Origin: an uncultured Campylobacter sp.
Lineage (GTDB): Bacteria; Campylobacterota; Campylobacteria; Campylobacterales; Campylobacteraceae
DNA length: 64,000 bases
Assembly (NCBI RefSeq): GCF_938041645.1
Contig: NZ_CALIST010000037.1
Span: 6,037 to 70,036 of the forward strand
Direction: 5' to 3'
Part shown: piece by piece, positions 8,351 through 17,936 of the stretch
Layout of the letters: every line of letters starts with the position of its first letter
How positions within the stretch are numbered: position 1 is the stretch's first letter
Position numbers and translations under genes: made by a program
The notes under the pieces: generated by a model
What the model saw: the letters and a program-made list of their open reading frames with translations, nothing else
Databases searched by the model: none
What the model was told of the DNA's origin: nothing

Positions 8351-10501
8351 ATGAAATTTAAGATGAGTTTTGGCGCGGCTTTGGCACTTTTTTCCTTTGC
8401 TTGCGCCGAACAAAACGCCGCGGCAAGCTCCGCCTCGGGCGAAAACCTAGGCGATATCGAGGTCGTAGAATGGGCGAATAACGACGACGGTTACCGCGCC
8501 GTACGCAGTGAGATCGGCAAGACGACTAAGAGAATTTTAGAAATTCCACAAACCGTAAATGTCGTAACGCAGCAGCATCTAAAGGACAAAAAGCCAGAAA
8601 CCTTAGCGGAATCGCTACAAAACGTAAGCGGCATAAGCTATGCAAATACGACGGGAAATATTTTCGATGCGATCATCAAGCGTGGCTTCGGCGAGGGTCG
8701 CGACGGCTCGATTATGCGCAACGGCGTGCCTGGCGCCGTGATGCACAATTTCAACAAAACTATTCAATCCGTCGAGGTTCTAAAAGGACCCGCGAGCATG
8801 CTCTACGGCGCGCAGCAACCGGGCGGCGTCATAAACATGGTAACCAAAAAGCCGCAGTATGAGTTTGTAAATGAAATTTGGGGTGGGCTGGGCAATCGCA
8901 ACTATTGGGACGCGGGATTTGATACTACAGGGCCGATTGCAGATAGCGGCTTTGCGTATAGATTTATATTCGATTACTACGCGAAGGATTATTGGCGAAA
9001 TTTCGGCGGTGTAAAAAACACGCTCTTTGCGCCGTCGCTTGCGTATCAAGGAGACGATTATTCGATAAGCTTAGGCTACACCCATAGCCGCTCTACCGAT
9101 CCGGTGGATCGTGGCGCGTTTTTGGTGCCGAGTACGGGTAAAATTTACGGCAGCGGCAAAGTCCGCTTCGACGAGCCGGTAAATAAACTACAAAGCAAGC
9201 TCGATACGGTTGATTTCGGCTTTGAGAAGGAATTTAACGAGGATTGGATATTAAAAGGCGCCTATGCTTTCTCGCGCAGTAAGCACGAATACGGCTACGT
9301 CCGTCCGAACAATCCATTCACGCCCCAAGGCCTTACCGGCACGACGCGATCGTATAACTACTACGATAATTTCATACACCGCACGCACGCAGCAAGCGTC
9401 ACGCTAAATGGCAAATTTGAAACGGGCCCGCTTAAGCACGATGTCCTTTTCGGCACGGATTACAAAAACTACTACAGATACCGCCCGGGCGCGCTAAAAG
9501 GCACCGCAGGGCGTATCAATATGCTTACCGGACAGACCGCTTCGGGCGCCATCCTAACGAACGATAGAGAGCCAAAAATACAATATCAAAAGCTAAGAAC
9601 GATCGGTCTTTACACCCAAGATAATATAAATTTAACCGACGAGTTAATACTTTCTTTGGGCGTGCGTAGGGAATTTTACGATCAAGTAGCCAAACAAAGC
9701 TGGCAAGGACCGAACAACACCGATCAGAAAAAGGCCGCTACGACCTATCAGGGCGGGCTTTTGTACCTGTTAAGCCCGCAGTGGTCAGTATATACTAACT
9801 ACTCGCAAAGCTTCACGCCGCAGATGTCCATAGGCGAGGCGATAGGCGGCGATCTAAAGCCGGAGGAAGGCAAATCCGTGGAGCTCGGCACTAAATTTCA
9901 AAACGATCGCGTCACTGCAGGCGCGGCGGTGTTTAATATCGATAAAAGAAACATCCTGCGGACGGTAAATAATATAAGTGAGACGATCGGCAAGGCTCGC
10001 TCGCGAGGATTTGAACTCGATATAAACGGGCGCGTGACGCAGGGACTTAGCATGTCAGCGAGCTATGCATATACCAAAACGAGGGTGCGCGAGGACGACG
10101 GCGCTTTTGCGGTGCTAATCGGCAAACCGCTGGAAGCGACGCCGAAACACCAAGCAAGCCTATTTGCCAACTACGATTTCGCGCATCTAGGCGCAAAGGG
10201 GTTTAGGCTTGGCGGCGGCGCGCGATACTTCGGCTCGTGGTACACCTATTATATGCGCACGAACCTACCGAGCGTGCCCGCAGGAACGGCGTTTAAGCTG
10301 CCTCACGCCGTAGTTTATGACGCCTTCGTGAGCTACGATACTAAAATTTCGGGCTATGATACGAATTTTTCGTTCAACGTCAAAAATTTGACCGACAAAA
10401 AATACTACACCTCATCCTCAACCGGCACGACCACGAGCGTGATACCTATTCAAATGGGCTACGCGCGGCAGTTTATGTTTAACGTATCGGTAAAATTTTA
10501 A
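8351..10501 (+). CDS. TonB-dependent siderophore receptor
   Basis: A 716-residue outer-membrane receptor. A signal peptide (about 1-19) is followed by a TonB-box-like segment GDIEVVEW. The plug domain is recognised by ILEIPQTVNVVTQQHL and GPASMLYGAQQPGGVINMVTKKP. A 22-strand-type beta barrel follows and ends in the terminal Phe of NVSVKF. Overall similarity is to the FhuA/FoxA ferric-hydroxamate class. No STN signalling domain is present, so no sigma/anti-sigma regulation is implied. The ribosome binding site AAGGAG is 9 bases from the ATG. No siderophore permease or tonB gene is adjacent. The substrate is a guess. Confidence 0.92.
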   Translation: MKFKMSFGAALALFSFACAEQNAAASSASGENLGDIEVVEWANNDDGYRAVRSEIGKTTKRILEIPQTVNVVTQQHLKDKKPETLAESLQNVSGISYANTTGNIFDAIIKRGFGEGRDGSIMRNGVPGAVMHNFNKTIQSVEVLKGPASMLYGAQQPGGVINMVTKKPQYEFVNEIWGGLGNRNYWDAGFDTTGPIADSGFAYRFIFDYYAKDYWRNFGGVKNTLFAPSLAYQGDDYSISLGYTHSRSTDPVDRGAFLVPSTGKIYGSGKVRFDEPVNKLQSKLDTVDFGFEKEFNEDWILKGAYAFSRSKHEYGYVRPNNPFTPQGLTGTTRSYNYYDNFIHRTHAASVTLNGKFETGPLKHDVLFGTDYKNYYRYRPGALKGTAGRINMLTGQTASGAILTNDREPKIQYQKLRTIGLYTQDNINLTDELILSLGVRREFYDQVAKQSWQGPNNTDQKKAATTYQGGLLYLLSPQWSVYTNYSQSFTPQMSIGEAIGGDLKPEEGKSVELGTKFQNDRVTAGAAVFNIDKRNILRTVNNISETIGKARSRGFELDINGRVTQGLSMSASYAYTKTRVREDDGAFAVLIGKPLEATPKHQASLFANYDFAHLGAKGFRLGGGARYFGSWYTYYMRTNLPSVPAGTAFKLPHAVVYDAFVSYDTKISGYDTNFSFNVKNLTDKKYYTSSSTGTTTSVIPIQMGYARQFMFNVSVKF

Positions 10502-10505
10502 CCTC

Positions 10506-10538
10506 AAGCCCGCTTTAAATTTTAAGGCAGGCTTTTAA
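10506..10538 (+). terminator. Rho-independent terminator after the receptor gene
   Basis: AAGCCCGC...GGCAGGCTT forms a stem with one mismatch, continued by A-T pairs, and is followed directly by TTTT. It lies 5 bases after the receptor stop codon. Confidence 0.6.
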
Positions 10539-10658
10539 AATTTTAAAATTTTGATAAATACAAACCGCTTAGGCTCGGCAAATTTTAGGAATTTATACTT
10601 TAAATAAGAAATTTTTTGATATATTACGAGCTATTTTTAAATTTTCTAAAGGAATTTT

Positions 10659-11972
10659 ATGGAAGTAAAAGCAAAAATGAAAGACGCCGCGAATGCGGTG
10701 GCTGCGAGCAAGATCGAAGCAAAGCAGGTCGCGGCAAAAGTAGAAGAGCTAGCCAAAAAGGCCTCCAAGCAGCTAAGAATCGACGGATTCAGACAGGGTA
10801 AAGTGCCTACCGCAGTGGTTTTGAAGCGATACGGCAAGCAGCTTGAGGGCGACGCAAAGCAGGAGCTTCTTAAAGATATGATCGATCAGTCTCTTAAAAT
10901 TTTAAAGAAAAAACAAGATCAAATTTTATCCGAGCCGGTCTTTTCTAAATTTGACGAAAAAGAAGGCGACATCGACGTGGAGATCGAAATTTCTTTCAGG
11001 CCCGAGGTTAACGTCGAGGGATACGAGGAGCTGATCCCTAAATTTAGCAGCCCGCGCGTTACTCAAAAAGAGATCGACGAGAAAGTAGCGGAATTTTTGC
11101 AGATGATCGCGCCGCTTTCTAAAACCAACAAAAAAATTCTAGCCAAAGACGATTTTGCAAAATTTGATTTCGAAGGCTTCGTGGACGGCAAGCCATTCGA
11201 CGGCGGCAAGGCGCAGGATTACGTCCTTCAGATCGGCTCAAATCAATTTATCCCGGGCTTTGAAGACGGAATGATCGGACTTAGAGTGGGCGAAGAGCGC
11301 GACGTAGCAGTTAAATTTCCGCAAGATTACGGCGCGAAAAGCTTAGCCGGCAAGGACGCGATTTTTAAAGTCAAACTTCATGAAATTCAGGCTAAAAAAC
11401 CTGCCAAAGAGCTCGGCGAGGAGGAGTTAAAGCAAGCGCTTCCGGGCGAGAAAGAGCCGAGCAAGGAGAAATTTGAAGCGCGCATCAAAGAGCGCATCAA
11501 AAACGATAAGCTTCAAAAGCTGATAAACGAGGATCTAAAGCCTAAATTTGCAGACGCGCTCGCCGAGAAATTTAACTTCGCGCTTCCAAAAGCGATCGTC
11601 GAGCAGGAGATTAATTTGCAATTTAACAACGCCTGGAGCGGCTTTTCAAAAGAGCAGATCGAGGAATTTAAAAACAACAAAGACGCCCTAGATAAAAAGC
11701 GCGAAGAGTTTAGAAAGGCTGCCGAAAACAGCGTCAAACTTACATTCTTAATCGACGAGCTAGCCAAAAAACGCAATATCGACGTGAGCGATCAGGAGCT
11801 CGTCCAATCGGTCTATATGGAGGCCTACACCTACGGCGCCGATCCGAAGGAGCATCTAAATAGATACCGCAACAACGGCATGCTGCCGGCCGTTAAAATG
11901 GCGCTAATCGAGGAGAAGCTATTTAACGATATTTTCTCCAAACAGGGCAAAAAAGAAGAGAAGGGCGAATAG
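10659..11972 (+). CDS. tig: Trigger factor (ribosome-associated chaperone, prolyl isomerase)
   Basis: A 437-residue protein. The N-terminal ribosome-binding domain includes RIDGFRQGKVP (the conserved GFRxGKxP). The central FKBP-type PPIase domain shows DFEGFVDGKPFDGG and FIPGFEDGMIGL. A long charged helical C-terminal domain follows. It binds nascent chains at the ribosome exit. An AAAGGAATTTT box precedes the ATG. clpP starts at the base after its stop codon, so tig-clpP-def form one tight operon. Confidence 0.96.
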   Translation: MEVKAKMKDAANAVAASKIEAKQVAAKVEELAKKASKQLRIDGFRQGKVPTAVVLKRYGKQLEGDAKQELLKDMIDQSLKILKKKQDQILSEPVFSKFDEKEGDIDVEIEISFRPEVNVEGYEELIPKFSSPRVTQKEIDEKVAEFLQMIAPLSKTNKKILAKDDFAKFDFEGFVDGKPFDGGKAQDYVLQIGSNQFIPGFEDGMIGLRVGEERDVAVKFPQDYGAKSLAGKDAIFKVKLHEIQAKKPAKELGEEELKQALPGEKEPSKEKFEARIKERIKNDKLQKLINEDLKPKFADALAEKFNFALPKAIVEQEINLQFNNAWSGFSKEQIEEFKNNKDALDKKREEFRKAAENSVKLTFLIDELAKKRNIDVSDQELVQSVYMEAYTYGADPKEHLNRYRNNGMLPAVKMALIEEKLFNDIFSKQGKKEEKGE

Positions 11973-12557
11973 ATGGTGATTCCTTACGTTATCGAACAAA
12001 CTAGTCGCGGAGAGCGCAGCTACGACATCTACTCGAGGCTGCTAAAAGACCGTATCGTAATGCTTAGCGGTGAGATCGACGACACAGTGGCAAGCTCGAT
12101 CGTCGCGCAGCTTCTGTTTTTGGAGGCGGAGGATCCGGATAAGGATATCTATCTATACATCAACTCCCCTGGCGGCGTGGTTACGAGCGGATTTAGCATT
12201 TATGACACGATGAATTACATCAAACCCGACGTAAGCACGATCTGCATCGGTCAAGCGGCGTCGATGGGAGCGTTTTTGCTAAGCTGCGGCGCAAAAGGCA
12301 AACGCTACGCACTTCCAAACTCGCGCATAATGATCCACCAGCCCCTAGGCGGCGCGCAGGGTCAAGCTACAGATATCGAAATTCAAGCCAAAGAAATTTT
12401 ACGAATGAAAGAAATTTTAAATAACATCCTTTCGCAAAATTCCGGCAAAGATCTCGCGCAGGTCGAAAAGGACACCGATCGCGACTTTTTCATGAGCGCC
12501 GAGGATGCTGTGCAATACGGGCTGATCGATCAAGTACTTCAAAAGAGCTTTAAATAG
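11973..12557 (+). CDS. clpP: ATP-dependent Clp protease proteolytic subunit
   Basis: A 194-residue serine protease. The catalytic triad is visible as Ser97 in GQAASMGAF, His122 in MIHQPLGG and Asp171 in DTDRDFFMS. YINSPGGVVTSG is the conserved oxyanion strand. It assembles as a tetradecamer working with ClpA or ClpX. It begins immediately after tig and ends immediately before def, with no spacer, so it is translationally coupled on both sides. Confidence 0.97.
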   Translation: MVIPYVIEQTSRGERSYDIYSRLLKDRIVMLSGEIDDTVASSIVAQLLFLEAEDPDKDIYLYINSPGGVVTSGFSIYDTMNYIKPDVSTICIGQAASMGAFLLSCGAKGKRYALPNSRIMIHQPLGGAQGQATDIEIQAKEILRMKEILNNILSQNSGKDLAQVEKDTDRDFFMSAEDAVQYGLIDQVLQKSFK

Positions 12558-13076
12558 ATGATCCTGGACGTCCTTACCTATCCGAATAAAAAGCTTTATC
12601 AAAGATCGACCGAGGTCGTGAAATTCGACGCGGCGCTGGGCGAGCTTTTAGACGATATGTATGAGACGATGATCGCAAAAAACGGCATAGGCCTTGCCGC
12701 CATCCAGGTAGGCAGGCCCGTGCGCGCTCTGATTATAAATTTAGCCAATGAGGAAAAGATCCAAGACAAAAACGACCTCATCGAGATCATCAATCCGCAA
12801 ATTTTAAAAAAGGAAGGCGAGGTCGTATTCCAGGAGGGCTGCCTGTCGGTGCCGGGCTTTTACGAGGACGTCACGCGCGCCGAGTTTATTACGGTGCAGT
12901 TTCAAGACCGCGCCGGCAATATCCAGCAAATGGACGCTAGCGAGCTGCTAGCCGTCTGTATCCAGCACGAGATGGATCACCTCGACGGACATCTTTTTAT
13001 CGAGCGCATCGGATACAACAAACGCAAAAAATTTGATAAAGAATTCAAAAAAAGCCTAAAAGAAAAATCGAAATGA
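12558..13076 (+). CDS. def: Peptide deformylase
   Basis: A 172-residue metalloenzyme that removes the formyl group from new proteins. All three motifs are present: GIGLAAIQVG, EGCLSVPGF and the metal-binding QHEMDHLDGHLF. It is directly abutted to clpP and overlaps the next gene by ATGA (13073-13076). Confidence 0.97.
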   Translation: MILDVLTYPNKKLYQRSTEVVKFDAALGELLDDMYETMIAKNGIGLAAIQVGRPVRALIINLANEEKIQDKNDLIEIINPQILKKEGEVVFQEGCLSVPGFYEDVTRAEFITVQFQDRAGNIQQMDASELLAVCIQHEMDHLDGHLFIERIGYNKRKKFDKEFKKSLKEKSK

Positions 13077-14590
13077 AGTCCCTAAAATGCGCTGCCTTCA
13101 CGGATGCACTGATCCCCGTAGAGGTCGAGTCGACATTCGTGCGGGGGCTGCCGGGATTTAATATCGTAGGCCTTGCGGGCGCTACGATAAAAGAGAGCGA
13201 AAGCCGCGTAAAAGCCGCACTTATGAGCCTAAATTTTAAATTTCCTGCCTCCAAAATCATCATAAATCTCTCCCCCTCCGATATGCCCAAAAACGGCTCG
13301 CACTTCGATCTTGCGATCGCACTTCTCATCGCGCTGCAAAAAGAGCGCATCGACGGCGATTTCTTCGTCTTCGGCGAGCTCGGTTTAGACGGCAGCTTAA
13401 AGAGTACGGCGAGCCTCTTTTCGATCCTGCTTTTTTTAAGCACGAAGGTGAAGCGCGCTAAAATTTTAGTGCCGCAAAGCATAGCTCTAAAGGCCTGCAC
13501 GATCCCAAACTACGACGTTTATGCAGTAGATAGCCTAAGCGACGCGGTCAGATTTTTTTTAGACGAGGAGTTCGCCGCAAGCAGGCTCATGCGAGAAACC
13601 CATCCGCTTTTTAAAAACGTCGTGGAGATTGACGGGCAAGCTTACGTCCCCAACCGCGATTTTTCGCTCGATTTCAAAGACGTCAAAGGACAGAAGCGCG
13701 CCAAGCGCGCGAGCCTGATCGCCGCGTGCGGCATGCACAATATCCTCTTTGAGGGCAGCCCCGGCTGCGGCAAAAGCATGTGCGCAAAGCGGATAGCCAG
13801 AATTCTACCGCCGCAGAGCCTGGGCGAAGTGCTACTCTCGTGCGCCTACGAGTCGCTAAATAACAAAGACATCGATTTTAGCGCGCTACGTCCCTTCCGC
13901 TCGCCGCACCACACCAGCACTCGCAGCTCGATTTTCGGCGGCGGCAGTAGCGGCGCAAAGATCGGCGAGGTCGCGCTCGCAAACGGCGGCGAGCTGTTTT
14001 TCGACGAGCTGCCGCACTTCGGCAAGCAAATTTTAGAAAGCCTGCGCGAGCCGCTGGAGGATAATAGAATTTTGATTTCGCGCGTAAATTCCAAGGTCGA
14101 ATACCAGACGAAATTTATCTTCGTCGCGGCGCAAAATCCCTGCCCGTGCGGAAATCTATTTTCCAAAAACCTCACCTGCACCTGCTCGCTAAACGACATC
14201 AGGCGCTACAAAAACACGATCTCCGCGCCGCTGCTCGATCGCATCGACATATATGTCGCGATGGACGAGACCGGCGCGGACGACAAGAGCGACGTTTGCA
14301 GCGAGGAGATGGCGGACGCGGTGCTGCGGGCGTTTCGCGCGCAAAAGGCTCGCGGACAGAGCGAGCTAAACGCAAAGCTACGTGACGAGGATACCGAAAA
14401 ATTTTGCGTCTGCGAAAGCGCTGCGCGAGAGGTTTTGCAAACGGCGATCACCCGCTACGATCTTTCGCAACGCGGCGTAAATAAAACGCTAAAGCTCGCG
14501 CGCACGATCGCCGATCTAGCAGGCGCCGAGATCATCGCCAAGGCGCATATTTTGGAGGCTCTTAGCTTTCGCATAAGGAGCGAAATTTGA
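13073..14590 (+). CDS. YifB/ComM family Mg-chelatase-like AAA+ ATPase
   Basis: A 505-residue protein with an N-terminal Lon-protease-like S5 fold region (VESTFVRGLPGFNIVGLAG), a Walker A motif in FEGSPGCGKSM, a Walker B region ELFFDELPHFGK and a Mg-chelatase C-terminal domain. ComM, the best-studied member, is a hexameric helicase that promotes branch migration during natural transformation. A competence-related role is reasonable for Campylobacter but is inferred. It overlaps def and nnrD by 4 bases each, so it belongs to the same transcript. Confidence 0.9.
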   Translation: MKSLKCAAFTDALIPVEVESTFVRGLPGFNIVGLAGATIKESESRVKAALMSLNFKFPASKIIINLSPSDMPKNGSHFDLAIALLIALQKERIDGDFFVFGELGLDGSLKSTASLFSILLFLSTKVKRAKILVPQSIALKACTIPNYDVYAVDSLSDAVRFFLDEEFAASRLMRETHPLFKNVVEIDGQAYVPNRDFSLDFKDVKGQKRAKRASLIAACGMHNILFEGSPGCGKSMCAKRIARILPPQSLGEVLLSCAYESLNNKDIDFSALRPFRSPHHTSTRSSIFGGGSSGAKIGEVALANGGELFFDELPHFGKQILESLREPLEDNRILISRVNSKVEYQTKFIFVAAQNPCPCGNLFSKNLTCTCSLNDIRRYKNTISAPLLDRIDIYVAMDETGADDKSDVCSEEMADAVLRAFRAQKARGQSELNAKLRDEDTEKFCVCESAAREVLQTAITRYDLSQRGVNKTLKLARTIADLAGAEIIAKAHILEALSFRIRSEI

Positions 14591-16233
14591 AAAAAATTTT
14601 CTTTAGCACCGAGGAGCTCGACGCGCGAGCTAGCGCGAAATTTGGACTTGGCGAGCAAATTTTAATGGAAAACGCCGCAGGCAGGATCGAGGACGAGATC
14701 AGAAAGCGGCTCAAAAAGGGCTCGCGCATTTTGGCGCTTTGCGGCGGCGGAAATAACGGCGCGGACGCGATGGCGGCGCTGCGAAAGCTAAGCGGCGATT
14801 TTAGCTGCACCGCGCTTTGCGTGCTTCAAAACAGAAGCGCGGCGGGTAAATTTCAAACGGAAGCGGCGCGGGCTGCGGGCGTTAGGCTTATCGATATCGC
14901 AAGCGCAAAAGCCGCTTACAAGCACGCAGGTAGCGCATCTAGCAAGGATGCTTGCGCGCACGAAAGTGCAAGCGGCTCCTATTTAAAAGACGCTGGCGCA
15001 AGCGAGCCGCAGGGCGAGCGCGAAAGCCTAAGCGGCGCGGACATTTCGGGCGGCGACGATAAATTATGCGCGAAATTTACAAGCGCTAAATTTGAAACCG
15101 CAGAAGACGGCGGAGATTTCGGCAAGCTAGGCAACGAATACGGCGAACCGCGCATCCTGCACGATGAGATTACAAGCGCAGACTGCATAATCGACGGGAT
15201 TTTCGGCAGCGGTTTGAATAAACCGATAAGCGCTGAAATTTGTGAAATTTTATCTCTCGCAAACGGCACGAAATCCCTAAAAATCGCAGTCGATATCCCA
15301 AGCGGCATCGATAAGAGCGGGCGCATTTTAGGCTGTGCCTTTTGTGCGGATCTGACGATCGCGATGGGAGCGCTGAAGCTCGCGCTGTTTTCGGACGGCG
15401 CGAAGGATTATGTAGGGCGGATCAAGGTCGCAAATCTTGGAATTTCGCGCTCAAATTTTGAAAGGAGAAGCGAATATTTTCTGCTTCAAAAAAGCGATCT
15501 GAAGCTGCCGCTACGCATGAAGCAAAATACCAATAAAGGCGACTTCGGGCACACCTACATCGTAAGCGGACAGATGAGCGGAGCGGCGCAAATGGCGGCT
15601 CTGGCGGCTCACGCGATCGGCAGCGGGCTCGTTAGCATCGTTAGCGATGAGCCGTTAAATTTAAGCCCGATTTTGATGCAAAAAAGCTCGTTTGAGCACG
15701 CACGGGTCGTGGTCTGCGGCTGCGGCCTTGGAGAGCGGAAGATTGATCTTGCCGCACTACGGGACAAAAGCTGCGTCATCGACGCCGATCTGTGCTATGA
15801 GCGTGAAATTTTAAGCTTACTAAACGCCAATTCAAATTTAATCATAACGCCCCATCCGAAGGAGTTCTGCTCGCTTTTAAAGATCGCAGGTATCGCAGAT
15901 CTTAGCGTGAGCGAGCTGCAAGAGCGGCGCTTCGAGCTTGCGCGGGCATGGAGCGAGAAATTTAGCGGCGTGCTCGTGCTAAAGGGCGCAAACACGCTCA
16001 TCGCCCAAGCTGGCATCATCTACGTCTGCGACAAGGGTAGCGCCGCGCTCGCAAAGGGCGGCAGCGGCGACGTACTCGCAGGGCTCATCGGCGGGCTGCT
16101 CGCGCAAGGCTACTCGCCTCTGCAAGCCTCAATCTGCGGCGTCCTAGCCCACGCACTCGCCGCGCGAGCCTTCGCCAAAAACTCCTACGCGCTAAATCCG
16201 CTCGATCTCATCGAGGAGGTAAAATGGTTGTGA
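14587..16233 (+). CDS. nnrD: Bifunctional NAD(P)H-hydrate epimerase/dehydratase with internal insertion
   Basis: A 548-residue fusion. The N-terminal epimerase (YjeF_N) domain shows ILMENAAGR and LCGGGNNGADAM, then IIDGIFGSGL and VDIPSGIDKSG. The C-terminal ADP-dependent dehydratase has ITPHPKEF and GGSGDVLAGLIGGLLAQG. Together they repair damaged NAD(P)H hydrates. Residues about 106-192, between two conserved epimerase strands, are a low-complexity Ala/Ser/Gly/Asp/Glu-rich stretch that ordinary members lack, making the protein longer than typical (about 460-510). The frame stays open and the downstream motifs are intact, so it is probably functional. Confidence 0.92.
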   Translation: MKKIFFSTEELDARASAKFGLGEQILMENAAGRIEDEIRKRLKKGSRILALCGGGNNGADAMAALRKLSGDFSCTALCVLQNRSAAGKFQTEAARAAGVRLIDIASAKAAYKHAGSASSKDACAHESASGSYLKDAGASEPQGERESLSGADISGGDDKLCAKFTSAKFETAEDGGDFGKLGNEYGEPRILHDEITSADCIIDGIFGSGLNKPISAEICEILSLANGTKSLKIAVDIPSGIDKSGRILGCAFCADLTIAMGALKLALFSDGAKDYVGRIKVANLGISRSNFERRSEYFLLQKSDLKLPLRMKQNTNKGDFGHTYIVSGQMSGAAQMAALAAHAIGSGLVSIVSDEPLNLSPILMQKSSFEHARVVVCGCGLGERKIDLAALRDKSCVIDADLCYEREILSLLNANSNLIITPHPKEFCSLLKIAGIADLSVSELQERRFELARAWSEKFSGVLVLKGANTLIAQAGIIYVCDKGSAALAKGGSGDVLAGLIGGLLAQGYSPLQASICGVLAHALAARAFAKNSYALNPLDLIEEVKWL

Positions 16234-16802
16234 AAAAGCTCGCCGTGCTTTTTAGCGGTAGCGGCTCAAATTTGGAGGCGATCCTGCAGAAGCTGCACGG
16301 CAAAACTTTTGGGGACACCAAGATCGAAGTCGCGCTAACGCTAAGCAACAAAGCGGACGCCGGCGGTATCGCAAAAGCCGCGAGATTCGGACTTAAAAGC
16401 GTGATCCTAAATCACAAGGATTTCGCTAGCCGCGAGGAATTCGACGCCGCGCTCGTGCGCGAGATCGAAAAAAGCGGCGCGGAGCTTACGGTGCTTGCGG
16501 GCTTTATGAGGATTCTAACGCCTGTTTTTACGAGTAGGGTTCGCGCGATAAATTTGCACCCGTCGCTGCTGCCGCTTTTTAAGGGCGCGCACGCGATAAA
16601 GCAGAGCTTTGAGAGCGATATGAAGGTGGGCGGCGTGAGCGTACACTGGGTCAGCGAGGAGCTTGACGGCGGCGCGATCATCGCTCAGCGCGCGTTTGAA
16701 AAGAGCGCAGGCATGAGCTTTGAGGCTTACGAAGCCAAAATCCACGAGATCGAACATGAGCTATTGCCGCAGGTGATCGTAGAAATTTTGTGTCAAAGCT
16801 AA
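16224..16802 (+). CDS. purN: Phosphoribosylglycinamide formyltransferase
   Basis: A 192-residue GAR transformylase, a purine synthesis enzyme using 10-formyl-THF. The nucleotide-binding start LAVLFSGSGSNLEAIL, the active-site stretch INLHPSLLPLFKGAHA and the late VHWVSEELDGGAII are all diagnostic. It overlaps the end of nnrD by 10 bases and is the last gene of the tig-purN run. A strong hairpin follows. Confidence 0.96.
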   Translation: MVVKKLAVLFSGSGSNLEAILQKLHGKTFGDTKIEVALTLSNKADAGGIAKAARFGLKSVILNHKDFASREEFDAALVREIEKSGAELTVLAGFMRILTPVFTSRVRAINLHPSLLPLFKGAHAIKQSFESDMKVGGVSVHWVSEELDGGAIIAQRAFEKSAGMSFEAYEAKIHEIEHELLPQVIVEILCQS

Positions 16803-16815
16803 ATTTTACGCTAAA

Positions 16816-16866
16816 TTTAAAGCTTAGTCCTTTAAATTTAGGGGCGGTTCAAGGCTAAGCTTTAAA
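16816..16866 (+). terminator. Inverted repeat closing the tig-purN run
   Basis: A 12-base perfect inverted repeat (TTTAAAGCTTAG at 16816-16827 and its complement at 16855-16866) encloses a 27-base loop. It begins 13 bases after purN. There is no long T tract, so termination is inferred mainly from its position. Confidence 0.45.
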
Positions 16867-16895
16867 ATTTGCTAGCTAAATTTAGAAAGAGAAAG

Positions 16896-17936
16896 ATGAC
16901 CGCAAACGAACTGGAAAAACTAAGGCTCGGCATCCTGGATGAGGCGGAGCAACGCAAAGGCACGGCGTTTTCGATAATAGTACTAGCGGTGCTAGCCTCG
17001 GCGCTGTGGCTGTTTTTCAATCTTAGAGATCAAAATGCAGCAATGGTTCTCTGCTGGATCATAGTGGTATTTAGCTGCGGCAGCATCTCTTATAGAGTAG
17101 TGAATAAAGATACCAATATAGTGCGCGTATTTATCTTTTGCATCTTGCTGTGGATGCTTGCCAAAGGCGTAGAAATGTGCGAGAATGAAACCTTGCGCTT
17201 CGTCATCGCACTCGTAACCATCTGCCTTTCTTTGTTTAATATCGCAGATGCCGCGCTGGAGCGGATCAAATACAACAGATCCAAAAAATTCGTCCGCGCC
17301 TTTAAACACCAATATATTGCGCCCTATATCGCAAGCCTAGGTTATCGCTACGAAATTTCAGGCTCGTTTAGGCCGGCGTATTTGCGCGCAAGCGGTCTTT
17401 TTGTGGACGGCATAAGCTATTTTGATTGCGAAGATAAAATTTCCGGCGTTTATGACGGAGTATTTTTTAGCTTTGCCGATGTCTGCGTGACTCATACTGA
17501 CGAACGACGTAGCAGCAGGGGGATCTTTTTCTACGCAGAATTTAAAAAGCGCGTAAACTCGGTGGCGGTGATCCTGCCTTCGCTCAGCGCGAGGCCAATA
17601 CTCGGCGGACTTAAGAAGATCGCTATGGACGATAGCGAGTTTAGCTCCGCATTTAGCGTATATAGCGCCGATGCGGTGTCTGCAATGTATGCCCTCACAC
17701 CCGCCTTTATGCGGCGCTTGCTTCGCTTTAGAAGCGGTGCCGGCGGACCGATCAGTTTAAGCTTTTCTGGTAGAAACGTCTATATTTTCATCCGCACGGG
17801 ATACGATAGTTTCGAGCCTAGCGTAGATCGCAGCGTATTTGGATTTGATCCCGCCGCGTCTATCAAGCACGAGCTTCTATTCTTTCTCTCCATAGTAAAA
17901 AGTCTAAAATTAAACGAAAATATCTGGCGAGATTAA
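16896..17936 (+). CDS. DUF3137 domain membrane protein
   Basis: A 346-residue protein. Hydrophobic segments appear near residues 18-36, 43-61, 69-86 and 96-112, followed by a soluble domain. The latter carries DUF3137 features, notably KHQYIAPYIASLGYRY and the late SFSGRNVYIFI...FEPSV. The function is unknown; DUF3137 genes frequently pair with lemA. I prefer the ATG at 16896 (behind AGAAAGAGAAAG) to the TTG 27 bases upstream. It stands alone after the purN hairpin. Confidence 0.72.
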   Translation: MTANELEKLRLGILDEAEQRKGTAFSIIVLAVLASALWLFFNLRDQNAAMVLCWIIVVFSCGSISYRVVNKDTNIVRVFIFCILLWMLAKGVEMCENETLRFVIALVTICLSLFNIADAALERIKYNRSKKFVRAFKHQYIAPYIASLGYRYEISGSFRPAYLRASGLFVDGISYFDCEDKISGVYDGVFFSFADVCVTHTDERRSSRGIFFYAEFKKRVNSVAVILPSLSARPILGGLKKIAMDDSEFSSAFSVYSADAVSAMYALTPAFMRRLLRFRSGAGGPISLSFSGRNVYIFIRTGYDSFEPSVDRSVFGFDPAASIKHELLFFLSIVKSLKLNENIWRD

